In this document: positions 1 to 6,604 of the stretch, piece after piece | How positions within the stretch are numbered: the stretch's first letter is position 1 | How the letters are laid out: every line of letters begins with the position of its first letter | Assembly (NCBI GenBank): GCA_910584475.1 | Contig: CAJUBD010000003.1 | Span: forward strand, 62,001-126,000 | DNA: 64,000 nt | Direction of reading: 5' to 3' | DNA from: an uncultured Treponema sp. | Lineage (GTDB): Bacteria > Spirochaetota > Spirochaetia > Treponematales > Treponemataceae | The notes under the pieces: model-generated | The model's input: the letters and a program-made list of their open reading frames with translations, nothing else | Databases searched by the model: none | Told to the model about the DNA's origin: nothing | Program-made: the position numbers and the translations under genes

Positions 1-266
1 AAGTCGGTGGCCGCCATCAGCACAAGAAGCGCCTTTTGTTTCTCGTTGATTTTTGCATCCGCAGAATCCGGCAGCATCAGGCTTCTCATTATTTCAGTTT
101 TGTTTTTAATGTCTTTTGACAGTTTTTCAATATATTTTGTGCGCCGCCCGCCGTCCATCATTCCAAGATTGTCTGTCCAGCTTAAAAGCCGTTCCTTTCT
201 TCTTGTGTCGTTTTTGATTTCGTTCGCCACGACTACAGCCAAAATGTCTTTTTCCTCTTGCGTCAT
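1..266 (-). CDS. hypothetical protein of the accessory region, C-terminus beyond window edge
   Basis: An uninterrupted frame runs leftwards from the ATG at 264-266 to the window edge (88 complete codons). AGGAGG lies four bases before the ATG and fixes the start. The visible part is charged and probably helical, rich in Lys, Glu and Arg, with no membrane segment and no domain I recognise. It is the last visible member of the leftward series of small genes that starts at parA (5770) and is probably co-transcribed with them. Function unknown. Confidence 0.6.
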   Translation of the reverse strand, partial: MTQEEKDILAVVVANEIKNDTRRKERLLSWTDNLGMMDGGRRTKYIEKLSKDIKNKTEIMRSLMLPDSADAKINEKQKALLVLMAATD

Positions 267-284
267 TTTTCCTCCTGAATTTCC

Positions 285-389
285 CTACAGTTTTTTATAA
301 ATAAGTTTCCTTAAAAGCCGCCCGATTTGATATAAAACCTCTCGGATCGCGACGCTCACCGCCCGCTTTTTAATGTATTTTTTGTTCAT
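285..389 (-). CDS. very small basic protein (34 aa)
   Basis: ATG at 387-389 is preceded by GGAGGAG, ten bases upstream, and the frame ends at TAG 285-287. The 34-residue product is strongly basic (Lys and Arg make up about a third) with an alternating hydrophobic pattern that would form one amphipathic helix. Its start overlaps the end of the DUF3310 gene by 20 bases, as expected in a compact phage-like operon. No family recognised; it could also be a chance frame, but the ribosome site is good. Confidence 0.45.
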   Translation of the reverse strand: MNKKYIKKRAVSVAIREVLYQIGRLLRKLIYKKL

Positions 390-717
390 TTCTTCTCCTC
401 CTTTGTAAAATCTTGTTGTGCGTTCGTTCAGTATCGCCAGTCGTTTCTTTTCGGCAAGAAAATTTGCCTTTTAACTCCCTGTACTTCGCCATATACCAGT
501 CAGACTTTTTAATATCCTCGTTGCCGTTTTTCTCTGCCGCCCTGTAACGATATTTCCACACATTGCAAAGACAAAACCATTCAACCGCCTCAACGCCAAA
601 AATCTCCAACATTTCGTCGATGCACTCTATCGCGCCCTCTCTTGTATAATGTTTCGGACGGTTGATAACGTCCTCTTTTTCTTCCACTCTCTGCTTTTCC
701 TTTTTGCTTGCACTCAT
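370..717 (-). CDS. DUF3310 family protein
   Basis: 115 residues. The central part (about residues 18-78) carries the hallmarks of DUF3310: an Asn-Arg-Pro-Lys-His-Tyr motif near residue 19, Glu-Cys-Ile-Asp near 31 and a Lys-Tyr-Arg-Tyr-Arg helix followed by a Lys-Lys-Asp/Ser-Trp-Tyr motif near 70. This family is almost confined to phages and integrated elements, where it is found alone or fused to nucleotide-metabolism enzymes; its activity is not settled. The Arg-rich tail after residue 95 is not part of the domain. GGAG lies about nine bases before the ATG at 717. It supports a phage or conjugative-element origin for 1-5770. Confidence 0.75.
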   Translation of the reverse strand: MSASKKEKQRVEEKEDVINRPKHYTREGAIECIDEMLEIFGVEAVEWFCLCNVWKYRYRAAEKNGNEDIKKSDWYMAKYRELKGKFSCRKETTGDTERTHNKILQRRRRNEQKIH

Positions 718-731
718 TTTTTTATCTCCTC

Positions 732-1007
732 TTATGCTGGATGTGCCGTTCGGGGATTTCTGATTTTTTCAGAAATCTTTGTTTTCGACAGCAGCGAATA
801 TCCGCAAAGCCGACAGTCCGCTCGAATTTGCGCGCCGCTGCAATATTCGTATTTTCTCGTTCTTATAACAGTAAGTCCGTTGCTTTTACATTCGGGACAT
901 TGCTCGTCAATTTTTTTCTCGCCCATTTCAAGTTGCTTTGCAATCGAAAAAATCACTGCTCTCCGTTCTCGTCTTTCGTTCAATTCCGCTCTTTCTTTCA
1001 TCGTCAT
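732..1007 (-). CDS. small zinc-ribbon protein
   Basis: 91 residues with two Cys pairs, CPEC near residue 37 and CRLC near residue 66, the spacing of a zinc ribbon; the N-terminal third is a charged helix. The start at 1007 follows GAGAGGAAA. A second ATG two codons later is possible. Proteins of this kind accompany HNH nucleases and replication genes in phages, often as DNA-binding or adaptor proteins, but no specific role can be assigned. The gene lies 13 bases downstream of the HNH gene in the same transcription unit. Confidence 0.6.
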   Translation of the reverse strand: MTMKERAELNERRERRAVIFSIAKQLEMGEKKIDEQCPECKSNGLTVIRTRKYEYCSGAQIRADCRLCGYSLLSKTKISEKIRNPRTAHPA

Positions 1008-1019
1008 TTGCTTTCCTCT

Positions 1020-1394
1020 CTAATTTTTCCCAATACAGGCTCCATGCGGGCTTATTGCCGTCTCAAAATAAAATTTCAGCGGAACTTCCCGCTCAAACAC
1101 GAGACCGTACCTCTTGGCGATTCTGTATGTCACGGAATCCCTGTCAAGTCTGCGCGTTATCCACTCAAGGTATTTCCTGAATTTCTCCAGTCCCATAGTT
1201 CCCTTGTAGTGGTTGCAGCTGTTGCACGACGGCATCATATTCTCGACCTCATCCTTCCCGCCGTTGTAAAGCGACACGATATGGTCAATCGAAAATTTGT
1301 CCAAGGAAATCTCGCAGCCGCAATACGCGCACCGCCCGCCGAACATACCGAACACGCGCTTTCGCTGGGCTTTGCCGAGCCGTTTCCGCTTCAT
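1020..1394 (-). CDS. HNH endonuclease
   Basis: 124 residues. A canonical HNH/beta-beta-alpha-metal nuclease core is visible: CAYCG near residue 22 (first zinc pair), IDHIVSLYNGGKDEVENM near 36-53 with the catalytic Asp-His, and CNSCNHYKG near 57 (second zinc pair and final His). The family cuts DNA using one metal ion; stand-alone members in phages act in packaging, homing or recombination. GAGGAGG lies eight bases before the ATG. The ATG overlaps the stop of the preceding zinc-ribbon gene (ATGA), so the two are translationally coupled. Confidence 0.85.
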   Translation of the reverse strand: MKRKRLGKAQRKRVFGMFGGRCAYCGCEISLDKFSIDHIVSLYNGGKDEVENMMPSCNSCNHYKGTMGLEKFRKYLEWITRRLDRDSVTYRIAKRYGLVFEREVPLKFYFETAISPHGACIGKN

Positions 1395-1657
1395 TTTGAT
1401 TCCTCCTCATGCTTCGTTCCCGACGAACCGATGTCCAGATTTTTCACCCACAAACCCTCAACGCTGTAGCCGCATTCGGAGCATTCCGCGTCGGCATACA
1501 CACGGCCGCCCTTCGCGTAACTTTTCGCTTTCAACGAGAACAGGAACTTGCACACGTAGCATTTGGTCTCGCCCTCGCTTCCGACTTTGAGACCAAACAT
1601 AAGGCGTCTCACGTATTTTTCATTGCGCCCAATGTTCTTCTGCTCCAACTTCGTCAT
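1391..1657 (-). CDS. small zinc-ribbon protein
   Basis: 88 residues with CYVC near residue 33 and CSECGY near residue 59, a zinc-ribbon arrangement similar to the 732-1007 product but not closely alike in the rest. The ATG overlaps the stop of the upstream ASCH gene (ATGA) and its own stop overlaps the HNH start, so it sits inside a chain of coupled cistrons. A DNA- or RNA-binding role is likely from the fold; nothing more specific can be said. Confidence 0.55.
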   Translation of the reverse strand: MTKLEQKNIGRNEKYVRRLMFGLKVGSEGETKCYVCKFLFSLKAKSYAKGGRVYADAECSECGYSVEGLWVKNLDIGSSGTKHEEESK

Positions 1658-1968
1658 TTGTATGCCTCACTCACTTCCGCAAGGTGAATCGCGTACACGG
1701 GCTTGTCGATTTTCAAGTCGGTGTCCTTTCCGTCCACGACCTTGATTCTTTTAACCCTTGCCGTCATATACCTTTTGGTGTATCCCAAAACTATGCGGCA
1801 CGGAACGAACTGTCGTCCTTGCTTATCGTTGATGAACTCCCAGTCTGAATTGGCGATGGCGTTTTTAAGACGCACCGTCCAATACGGCTTCACCTCGCGG
1901 TACTCAATGCGCTTCTCGCCCGAAGCGATTTTGTCGTACCATTGTTTCTTCAGGTTGAACGTCAGCAT
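1654..1968 (-). CDS. ASCH-domain protein
   Basis: A longer frame begins at 1995, but the ATG at 1966-1968 is preceded by GGAGGAAG and overlaps the stop of the upstream gene (ATGCTGA), so I take the shorter start (104 aa). The sequence opens with an LxxxWYDKIxSGEKxIEYR pattern, typical of ASCH domains, followed by a small beta-barrel and ends in YAIHLxEV. ASCH proteins bind RNA or nucleosides; phage members are common and of uncertain function. Confidence 0.7.
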   Translation of the reverse strand: MLTFNLKKQWYDKIASGEKRIEYREVKPYWTVRLKNAIANSDWEFINDKQGRQFVPCRIVLGYTKRYMTARVKRIKVVDGKDTDLKIDKPVYAIHLAEVSEAYK

Positions 1969-2168
1969 TCTTCTTCCTCCCTTAATCCTATGCATTCGTC
2001 AAGAAATTCTTCGGCACTCAGTCCCGCATACTTTTTCCGCGTCGCCTTTCTCAATTTCCGCACGGCCAAAAAGGACTGCTTTTTCTTGTAGCGCAACGCT
2101 ATCTCGGCAGTCGCGTCGGACAGCGGAATTTTTATTTTCACTGTGCAAGACCTTGTTTTGTCTGTCAT
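1962..2168 (-). CDS. hypothetical protein (68 aa)
   Basis: Basic N-terminal half (many Lys and Arg) and an acidic C-terminus ending Glu-Glu-Glu-Glu-Cys. No domain recognised. Both ends overlap neighbours: its ATG shares bases with the stop of the upstream frame (ATGA) and its stop shares bases with the ASCH start. The arrangement supports a real, co-translated gene even though the product is unknown. Confidence 0.5.
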   Translation of the reverse strand: MTDKTRSCTVKIKIPLSDATAEIALRYKKKQSFLAVRKLRKATRKKYAGLSAEEFLDECIGLREEEEC

Positions 2169-2374
2169 TTTTCTTCTACCTCCGAGTTCAGCCTTCTCAA
2201 GATGTCGCCCTTGTTCTCACAATAATACGGGTCGTCCTCTCATTCGTCGTAAAATGGACATATCGTGCAGTTGGAGTCAGGATTGAGCTTGCAGTTGCCA
2301 GTTTCCGCGAATTTTTTCATGTCATTGTGAAGCTTGTTCCGCAAGTCCTCGACAAATTCCTCCCAAAATTTCAT
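2165..2374 (-). pseudogene. Cys-rich small protein interrupted by an in-frame TGA
   Basis: From the ATG at 2374 (GGAGGA upstream, ATGA overlap with the gene before) 44 codons run to a TGA at 2240-2242. Reading on in the same frame gives 24 more sensible codons to a TGA at 2165-2167 that overlaps the next start (ATGA). The two parts join as CTICPFYDE-stop-EDDPYYC, which looks like one Cys-rich metal-binding protein with a stop where a Cys codon (TGC or TGT) would fit. It may be a nonsense mutation, a sequencing error or a recoded TGA; I see no convincing SECIS hairpin after it. Confidence 0.5.
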
Positions 2375-2727
2375 TTCCCATCCTCCAATTTTCTCAAGTT
2401 GGCTACAAGGTCTTTGTGTATGCGTTTTGTTATTTTGTCCATCTCGGAATCGGCGACGTAGCCGCTCATTCGCAGACCGTACATCGCGTACTTCATCTTC
2501 GCGAAGTGCTCCGCCTTTTCGCCGAGCGTGTACCCCTGTTTGTTCGCCTGCGTCTCGTAGTCGTCGCACGTCAAGCCGTGCGTAAAGCTGATTGTTTCCT
2601 CGAGCTCGTCATACATTTTTTTCCTCCTTCGCATAGACCTTATGTTCTCAATAAGAACAATCAAGTAAATCACGTAGCAGAGCAAATATATAAACGGTAT
2701 TCCGTATCCAATCAGGATGTCCCTCAT
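2371..2727 (-). CDS. small membrane-anchored protein of unknown function
   Basis: 118 residues: a hydrophobic helix at about residues 8-28 followed by an Arg/Lys cluster, so the bulk should be cytoplasmic, then a charged helical domain. The DNA start overlaps the stop of the 21-codon frame upstream (ATGA) and its stop overlaps the next start. No family recognised. Small one-helix proteins are common in phage and conjugative-element operons. Confidence 0.5.
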   Translation of the reverse strand: MRDILIGYGIPFIYLLCYVIYLIVLIENIRSMRRRKKMYDELEETISFTHGLTCDDYETQANKQGYTLGEKAEHFAKMKYAMYGLRMSGYVADSEMDKITKRIHKDLVANLRKLEDGK

Positions 2728-2789
2728 CGCTCTTTCTCCTTGATGTGGTTCACTACAATGTCATTGTGATTTCCGCCGTCATGTATCAT
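2724..2789 (-). CDS. micro-ORF of 21 codons coupled at both ends
   Basis: ATG at 2787-2789 overlaps the stop of the 2786-2983 gene (ATGA) and its own TGA at 2724-2726 overlaps the next ATG. AAGGAG lies about eleven bases before the start. The His- and Asn-rich peptide has no recognisable family. It may be a real micro-protein or a translational relay between two genes; the perfect fit at both ends argues against chance. Confidence 0.4.
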   Translation of the reverse strand: MIHDGGNHNDIVVNHIKEKER

Positions 2790-2983
2790 CCGTTGGTTAT
2801 TCTCCTTATCAGCCTGTCCGCCTTCTCTTCAGTGCTGAATACCAACTCGAACGATGCCTGTGAAAACCATAAAGCCACTTTCCAATCCTTGTCGCAGGAA
2901 CTCTTGCGCACCAACTCTATCCTGCTCGGATTGACGAGGATTGTGTCTCCGTTATACTCTATCTCTGTCATTTTGGCTTTCAT
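2786..2983 (-). CDS. hypothetical protein (65 aa)
   Basis: GGAGG lies about eleven bases before the ATG at 2983. The product has alternating strands and helices (a short beta-rich start, a final Arg-rich helix) but no motif I can name. It sits between the DUF2786 gene and the 21-codon frame in the leftward operon and is coupled to the latter by ATGA overlap. Confidence 0.5.
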   Translation of the reverse strand: MKAKMTEIEYNGDTILVNPSRIELVRKSSCDKDWKVALWFSQASFELVFSTEEKADRLIRRITNG

Positions 2984-2999
2984 TTTTCCTGTCCTCCTG

Positions 3000-3272
3000 C
3001 TATTTCCTCAAATATTCCGACATCACGTTCGAGAACTCGAACGCCATCATCGCCGCGACAAGCCGCCTGTCAATCCAAGCGAACAGAGCGAACGCCACGA
3101 TTGATTTCACGGATTTCTTCACATAGCCCGTGAAGTCCGCCCGCGTGAGCCTGTGCTCCGCCATCAGCTCGTTCGCCTTTCGGAGCGCGGATAACGCCTC
3201 GCTCTCGTTCGGGGATTTCGACAGGGCGAGCAGCTTCCTCACCCTGCGCTTTATGGTTTCCAAGTCTTCCAT
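3000..3272 (-). CDS. DUF2786 domain protein
   Basis: I take the ATG at 3270-3272, which has an AGGAGCGAGGAAAGT leader; the frame is open to 3341 but without a ribosome site. The N-terminal 40 residues match DUF2786: a basic helix, then LLALSKSPNESEALSALRKA and an Asn-Glu-Leu-Met-Ala-Glu-His motif. The rest is a hydrophobic helix and a short tail. DUF2786 proteins occur in phages and genomic islands with no known activity. The 120 bases between 3273 and 3395 hold no gene I can support. Confidence 0.65.
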   Translation of the reverse strand: MEDLETIKRRVRKLLALSKSPNESEALSALRKANELMAEHRLTRADFTGYVKKSVKSIVAFALFAWIDRRLVAAMMAFEFSNVMSEYLRK

Positions 3273-3395
3273 ACTTTCCTCGCTCCTTTTTTTCATTCGG
3301 CCGTCGTCCTCATGTTTTACGATACGTCCAGTTTTCGTCAAAAAGGCATCTCTTTTTTGGTTCTTTCAAAATCGTAAAATCTGACTGCAAAGTAT

Positions 3396-3533
3396 TTACA
3401 GTTCTTCACGCTCTTTTTGTATTTCCTCATGGTTGTTGCAGAAAAGGTTCAGATATACGCTTCCGGCGGCGACTGCCAGAAAAAATATTAGCAGCGCGGC
3501 AATGCCAATGTTAGCCATTATTTGTATGATCAT
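3396..3533 (-). CDS. one-helix membrane peptide (45 aa)
   Basis: The ATG at 3531-3533 follows AAGGGG by seven bases. The product has a single strongly hydrophobic helix (about residues 8-30, Ala/Ile/Leu/Phe-rich) and a short acidic tail with CNNHEE near residue 32. The layout is like small phage spanin- or holin-type peptides, but there is no lysis gene nearby in the window, so no function is assigned. Confidence 0.45.
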   Translation of the reverse strand: MIIQIMANIGIAALLIFFLAVAAGSVYLNLFCNNHEEIQKEREEL

Positions 3534-3543
3534 TGTTTGCCCC

Positions 3544-3720
3544 TTAATGATTTCTCTTTCTTTTGACTGTTATTTCAATCGGTTGCTTGAAAACCCAAAC
3601 ATTTTCATCGTCTTTCCATTCATCTTCGTATGATGCTACTTTTGAAAAAAGGCTCAAAAGAGTTTGCTCAACAGCAAGGTTGTCATACCTCTCATTCGCG
3701 CAAAGAATTTCGCTAGCCAT
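3544..3720 (-). CDS. hypothetical protein (58 aa)
   Basis: Starts inside the end of the upstream gene (ATGGCTAG overlap at 3713-3720) and ends ten bases before the membrane-peptide start. The acidic middle (residues 28-40, Glu/Asp-rich) and basic end give no family. The gene is supported by the coupled start and by the tight spacing of the series. Confidence 0.4.
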   Translation of the reverse strand: MASEILCANERYDNLAVEQTLLSLFSKVASYEDEWKDDENVWVFKQPIEITVKRKRNH

Positions 3721-3934
3721 TTTTTATAACTTCCTTGTTCTTCGCGATTATAAGCGTTTCCATTTTCTTCCGAAATTTTCCGCAATTCATTGTGTGCAAA
3801 CCCGTTGCCAATCTTCCGCAAAAGCAAAATATCGGGGTCTGTTCGTCAAGTTCCTTGATGGCTTCCTCTTTTGCCTTTGAATACGCCTGAGGGTTGTGTT
3901 CAATCAGCCAATCTAATTTTTCGTATTTCGTCAT
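3713..3934 (-). CDS. hypothetical protein with a short Cys motif (73 aa)
   Basis: GGGAGAAA lies about five bases before the ATG. Residues 35-52 contain FCFCGR and a later NCGK, which could bind a metal, between two charged helices. No family recognised. It lies 12 bases downstream of parB and is likely in the same transcript. Confidence 0.5.
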   Translation of the reverse strand: MTKYEKLDWLIEHNPQAYSKAKEEAIKELDEQTPIFCFCGRLATGLHTMNCGKFRKKMETLIIAKNKEVIKNG

Positions 3935-3946
3935 TTTTGTTTCTCC

Positions 3947-4999
3947 CTACTTGTTGTATTCTCTAAGAATTCCCTCGCTGTCTGTAGGAATCTCAAACTT
4001 CGGCGCGATTTCAGTGAATGTGAAGTCCGCAAACATTTTGTCGTTTTCGATTTCTTCCGCAGACTTTCCATCCTTGACCAGCGAAATAATCTTGTCGTAA
4101 ATTTCATAAGCAATTTCAGAAACGCCTTTTTTGAAGCCCTTGACAAATCCGTCTTTGAAGCGTTCAATCATTCGCCTGTCAACCGAATCTTCTTCGGGTG
4201 GACTGAGTCGTTCCGACATGTCGCGCAAGTGCACATAAACTTCGTGCGGATTGCCGCAGTTGTCGCCAAGCGCGTCAGAGATGTCGTCAAGACCGTCGTC
4301 AATTTCGACAGAGGATTTTTTCCCGCCGCTTTTCTTCTCGTTCACCGCCTTGTCGCCCGCGCTTACGGAAATCTCGTCGTTCATTACAGCGTCGATAATT
4401 TCATCGTCCTCGCTTGAAAGAACGTTGCGCATCTTCTCGACTGTGCGCGGACTTACTCCGAGCAGTTCCGACATCTTGTCAGCGGACTTTCCTTTTTCGC
4501 CCGCGCCGCCCGCTTTTCGCCCTGGATTTTTCAGCTCGTCAAGAGCGGCGAGGGCGGCAAGCTTTTGTCCCGACGTGAGGTTTCGCCTGTTGAGTTGCAA
4601 AAGGTAAAGATAAACCGTGGCATCGCGCCGCGTGTCGAACGAGCGAACGTGAATCGGCACTTCCTTAATCCCCGCGATTTTCGCCGCTTCAAGCCTCGTG
4701 TGTCCATCGCCTAAAATCGCCTCGCCGTCCTCGTCAAGAATTTTCACAAGTCGCAAAGGCTCTGAATTGTCGTAGCCCGAATTTTTCATCGCCTCTGAAA
4801 TGTTTTTAAGGTTCTCCTCCTCGATGGGAAAAAGTTTTTGGAATTCGCCTTTCTCGTCAAACTTTATCTCATCGACTTTCATTTTTTGGAAAACTGTTTT
4901 TGCGGACTTTTGCGCGTTGAACGATTCTGAGAACATTTGGGAGAGCTGTTTGTTTTCCACTCCGCCGCTTTTTTTGTAACTGACTTTTGTTGTCGCCAT
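3947..4999 (-). CDS. parB: ParB-like partition protein
   Basis: 350 residues. A ParB/Srx-type N-terminal domain is visible at about residues 38-120, with the phosphate-binding GDGHTR box at 97-102 and EVPIHV after it, then a helix-turn-helix region (about 170-195, LLGVSPRTVEKM). The long acidic and Lys-rich C-terminus is unlike chromosomal ParB. Members bind parS-like sites and CTP and work with ParA in segregating plasmids and integrative elements. Start supported by GGAGG six bases upstream. It follows parA by 15 bases. I see no clear parS palindrome in the window; this is an accessory ParB, not the chromosomal one. Confidence 0.85.
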   Translation of the reverse strand: MATTKVSYKKSGGVENKQLSQMFSESFNAQKSAKTVFQKMKVDEIKFDEKGEFQKLFPIEEENLKNISEAMKNSGYDNSEPLRLVKILDEDGEAILGDGHTRLEAAKIAGIKEVPIHVRSFDTRRDATVYLYLLQLNRRNLTSGQKLAALAALDELKNPGRKAGGAGEKGKSADKMSELLGVSPRTVEKMRNVLSSEDDEIIDAVMNDEISVSAGDKAVNEKKSGGKKSSVEIDDGLDDISDALGDNCGNPHEVYVHLRDMSERLSPPEEDSVDRRMIERFKDGFVKGFKKGVSEIAYEIYDKIISLVKDGKSAEEIENDKMFADFTFTEIAPKFEIPTDSEGILREYNK

Positions 5000-5014
5000 A
5001 TTTTCCTCCCTGCC

Positions 5015-5770
5015 TTAAATTGCATCCGAAATTTCTTTTAGAACTCGGAGCGTTTCGGCTTTTGTTTCGGCAAGGACTTGAACGGGAACTTTCAAATCCT
5101 GCGATTTTGGAAACGCCTGGTCGGTCGGAATTACGAATATCGTGAAATTTTCAGGGATTGCGTCGCTCAATGTTTTCAGCATCGCCTCCTGAATTTTGAG
5201 CCTGTGGTCGCGTTTTGTTATGATGATTTTGTCCATTTTCGGGCGGTTCGTGTCGAACCGCTCCTGCATGTCCTTGATGTTGTCGAAGAGTTCCGCAAGC
5301 CCGTCGTGGGAAAATTCGTTGAGTTCTGTGACTACAATCGCTTCGTCCGATGCGAGCATACACATTTCCACAACCGAGAGAAAATTCGGCGGGACATCGA
5401 AAAAAGCGTAGTCGAAGCTTTCCGCTTCAAGTTTCCGCATGAGCTGCCTCATCGCGAAAGGCGACTCGTTCGCCATCGTTTTTGAGTACAGTCGCAGACT
5501 GCCGCCAAGCCCGATTGTCGGCAGCATGAAAAGGTTTTCGATTTTTGTCTGGACAAGAGCGTCGGAAAGTTCGCTCCGTTTCAGAAGAACGTCGGCCAGT
5601 TCCGCCTTCAGCGGCATGTCGCCTAGAATCCAAGACGAGGAATTCGCCTGGTCATCGCAATCGACAAGGCAAGTCTTGAATCCGCCGGTCGCCTTTTGAA
5701 CGGCGACGCTCGCCGCGACGCTGGTCTTTCCGACTCCGCCTTTTTGGTTTGGAAAAACGATTACTTTCAT
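5015..5770 (-). CDS. parA: ParA family ATPase
   Basis: 251 residues with a deviant Walker A, KGGVGKTS at 10-17, a Walker B region FDVPP near 129-133 and VDCDDQANSSSW near 36-47, all standard for the ParA/MinD group. The enzyme hydrolyses ATP and drives partition of DNA cargo together with ParB. AGGAG precedes the ATG by seven bases. It is the first gene of the leftward run of at least seventeen small genes, so its promoter near 5790-5820 probably drives the set; an inverted repeat at 5803-5820 could be the autoregulatory operator. The phylogeny suggested by the neighbours is plasmid or integrative element, not chromosome. Confidence 0.9.
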   Translation of the reverse strand: MKVIVFPNQKGGVGKTSVAASVAVQKATGGFKTCLVDCDDQANSSSWILGDMPLKAELADVLLKRSELSDALVQTKIENLFMLPTIGLGGSLRLYSKTMANESPFAMRQLMRKLEAESFDYAFFDVPPNFLSVVEMCMLASDEAIVVTELNEFSHDGLAELFDNIKDMQERFDTNRPKMDKIIITKRDHRLKIQEAMLKTLSDAIPENFTIFVIPTDQAFPKSQDLKVPVQVLAETKAETLRVLKEISDAI

Positions 5771-5802
5771 TTGTCAGCTCCTTGAAAGTAAAATATTTTG
5801 TT

Positions 5803-5820
5803 TTAAGCCGTGTGGCTTAA
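5803..5820. repeat. 7-bp perfect inverted repeat ahead of parA
   Basis: TTAAGCC-GTGT-GGCTTAA lies between the tRNA-like element and parA. Read leftwards it is followed by AACAAAATATTTT, so it could end transcription of the tRNA-like gene or be a ParA operator. The sequence alone cannot decide. Confidence 0.5.
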
Positions 5821-5900
5821 GGACTTCTCTGGAGTCGAACCAGAATCCTGCGCAAGTCGTGCCGATGACCTGCGCCGAACAAACCCGACGTTTGAAGTCC
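5821..5900 (-). tRNA. tRNA-like structure, possible integration site
   Basis: Read on the minus strand the first and last seven bases, GGACTTC and GAAGTCC, form a perfect acceptor stem. A perfect T arm, TCTGG-TTCGACT-CCAGA, sits directly before the 3' half of the acceptor, as in a true tRNA. The middle is abnormal: the best fold is a nine-pair stem closing an eight-base loop (ATCGGCAC) and only a weak four-pair D stem. No standard isotype fits. It may be a degraded or unusual tRNA. Its 3' end points at the parA/parB element, the normal layout for integration into a tRNA gene. Confidence 0.4.
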
Positions 5901-5940
5901 AAAAAAAAAGGCACCCCGCGAACTGACGAACGGAGTGCCT
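5901..5940 (-). terminator. strong intrinsic terminator on the minus strand
   Basis: On the minus strand AGGCACTCCG pairs with CGGGGTGCCT (one G-T pair) around a 12-base loop and is followed at once by nine T. It stands upstream of the tRNA-like element, so it either ends an unannotated leftward transcript starting around 6000-6100 or insulates the tRNA-like gene. Confidence 0.75.
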
Positions 5941-6115
5941 CGAAGCCTTGCGCCGAAACTTTCGTCATTGCGGACCGCCGAAAAAAAGCAATCTCGACAA
6001 TGCAAAAGCTTAAATTTTCGGCACTGCAAGCGAAAATGGGCGGCGAACGATTACCGCGACATCTTGCCTGCAATGACGAATATATCAAAAGTTATTGAGA
6101 CTTTTTAAAAACTTC
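5941..6115. other. intergenic stretch with decayed dispersed repeat
   Basis: No gene is supported. The sequence contains CGTCATTGC and GCAATGACG halves around 5965-6080, resembling the dispersed CATTGCGAG-type palindromes at 36540-36620 and 41750-41835, here worn down. Confidence 0.4.
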
Positions 6116-6143
6116 TTGAATTTTTTTTGCGAAGTGCTATAAT
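6116..6143 (+). promoter_or_regulatory. sigma-70 promoter of the hemerythrin gene, leaderless layout
   Basis: TTGAAT at 6116-6121 and TATAAT at 6138-6143 with a 16-base spacer. The ATG follows the -10 box by only seven bases and no Shine-Dalgarno is present, so transcription should begin at or next to the start codon. Confidence 0.75.
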
Positions 6144-6150
6144 TGAAACT

Positions 6151-6603
6151 ATGGAAATAAAAACAACGAAATTGCCAGAAAACGAAAACCTGATTGTTTG
6201 GGAAGATCGTTTTGCGATTGGAATTCCAGTTATCGATGGCGAGCACAAACGTCTTGTTGAACTTTGCAACAAGCTTTATAAGGCGATCATGTCGAGCAAA
6301 AGTTCTGGGCGCAAGGATGCTGTTCGAGTCGCGCTCAAAGAATGTGCGGATTATGTTCGCACTCATTTTTCCAACGAAGAGAAATTGATGCAAGTTTGCG
6401 CCTACAAAAATTTTGAAGTGCATAAAAGAACTCACGCGGAATTCACGAAAAAGGTTTTGGAAAAATGCCAGAATTTTGAAAACGAAACTTTTGCTTCTTC
6501 ATTGGAATTCGTGAAATTTTTGTACGACTGGATTCTTTCGCACATCGCTCACACGGACACGCTTTATGTCGGTGACTTGAAAGCGTATTTGAGCAAAAGA
6601 TAA
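6151..6603 (+). CDS. bacteriohemerythrin
   Basis: 150 residues from the ATG placed by the promoter (a longer frame from 6127 would start upstream of the -10 box). The set of iron ligands is visible in order: His in GEHKRL near 32, His and Glu in THFSNEE near 70-76, His pair in VHKRTH near 91-95, and His-Asp in SHIAHTD near 130. The fold is a four-helix bundle with a di-iron site that binds O2; in anaerobes it acts as an oxygen sensor or store. The next gene starts two bases after the stop, so the two are one operon. Confidence 0.9.
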   Translation: MEIKTTKLPENENLIVWEDRFAIGIPVIDGEHKRLVELCNKLYKAIMSSKSSGRKDAVRVALKECADYVRTHFSNEEKLMQVCAYKNFEVHKRTHAEFTKKVLEKCQNFENETFASSLEFVKFLYDWILSHIAHTDTLYVGDLKAYLSKR

Positions 6604-6604
6604 A

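Noticed and set aside
2240..2242. SECIS element behind the in-frame TGA
   Set aside because: No stable hairpin with a GU-bearing loop 16-40 bases after the TGA could be drawn.
5821..5900. Selenocysteine tRNA or tmRNA as identity for the tRNA-like element
   Set aside because: No UCA anticodon in a proper arm, no eight-pair acceptor with long variable arm, and no tmRNA tag frame.
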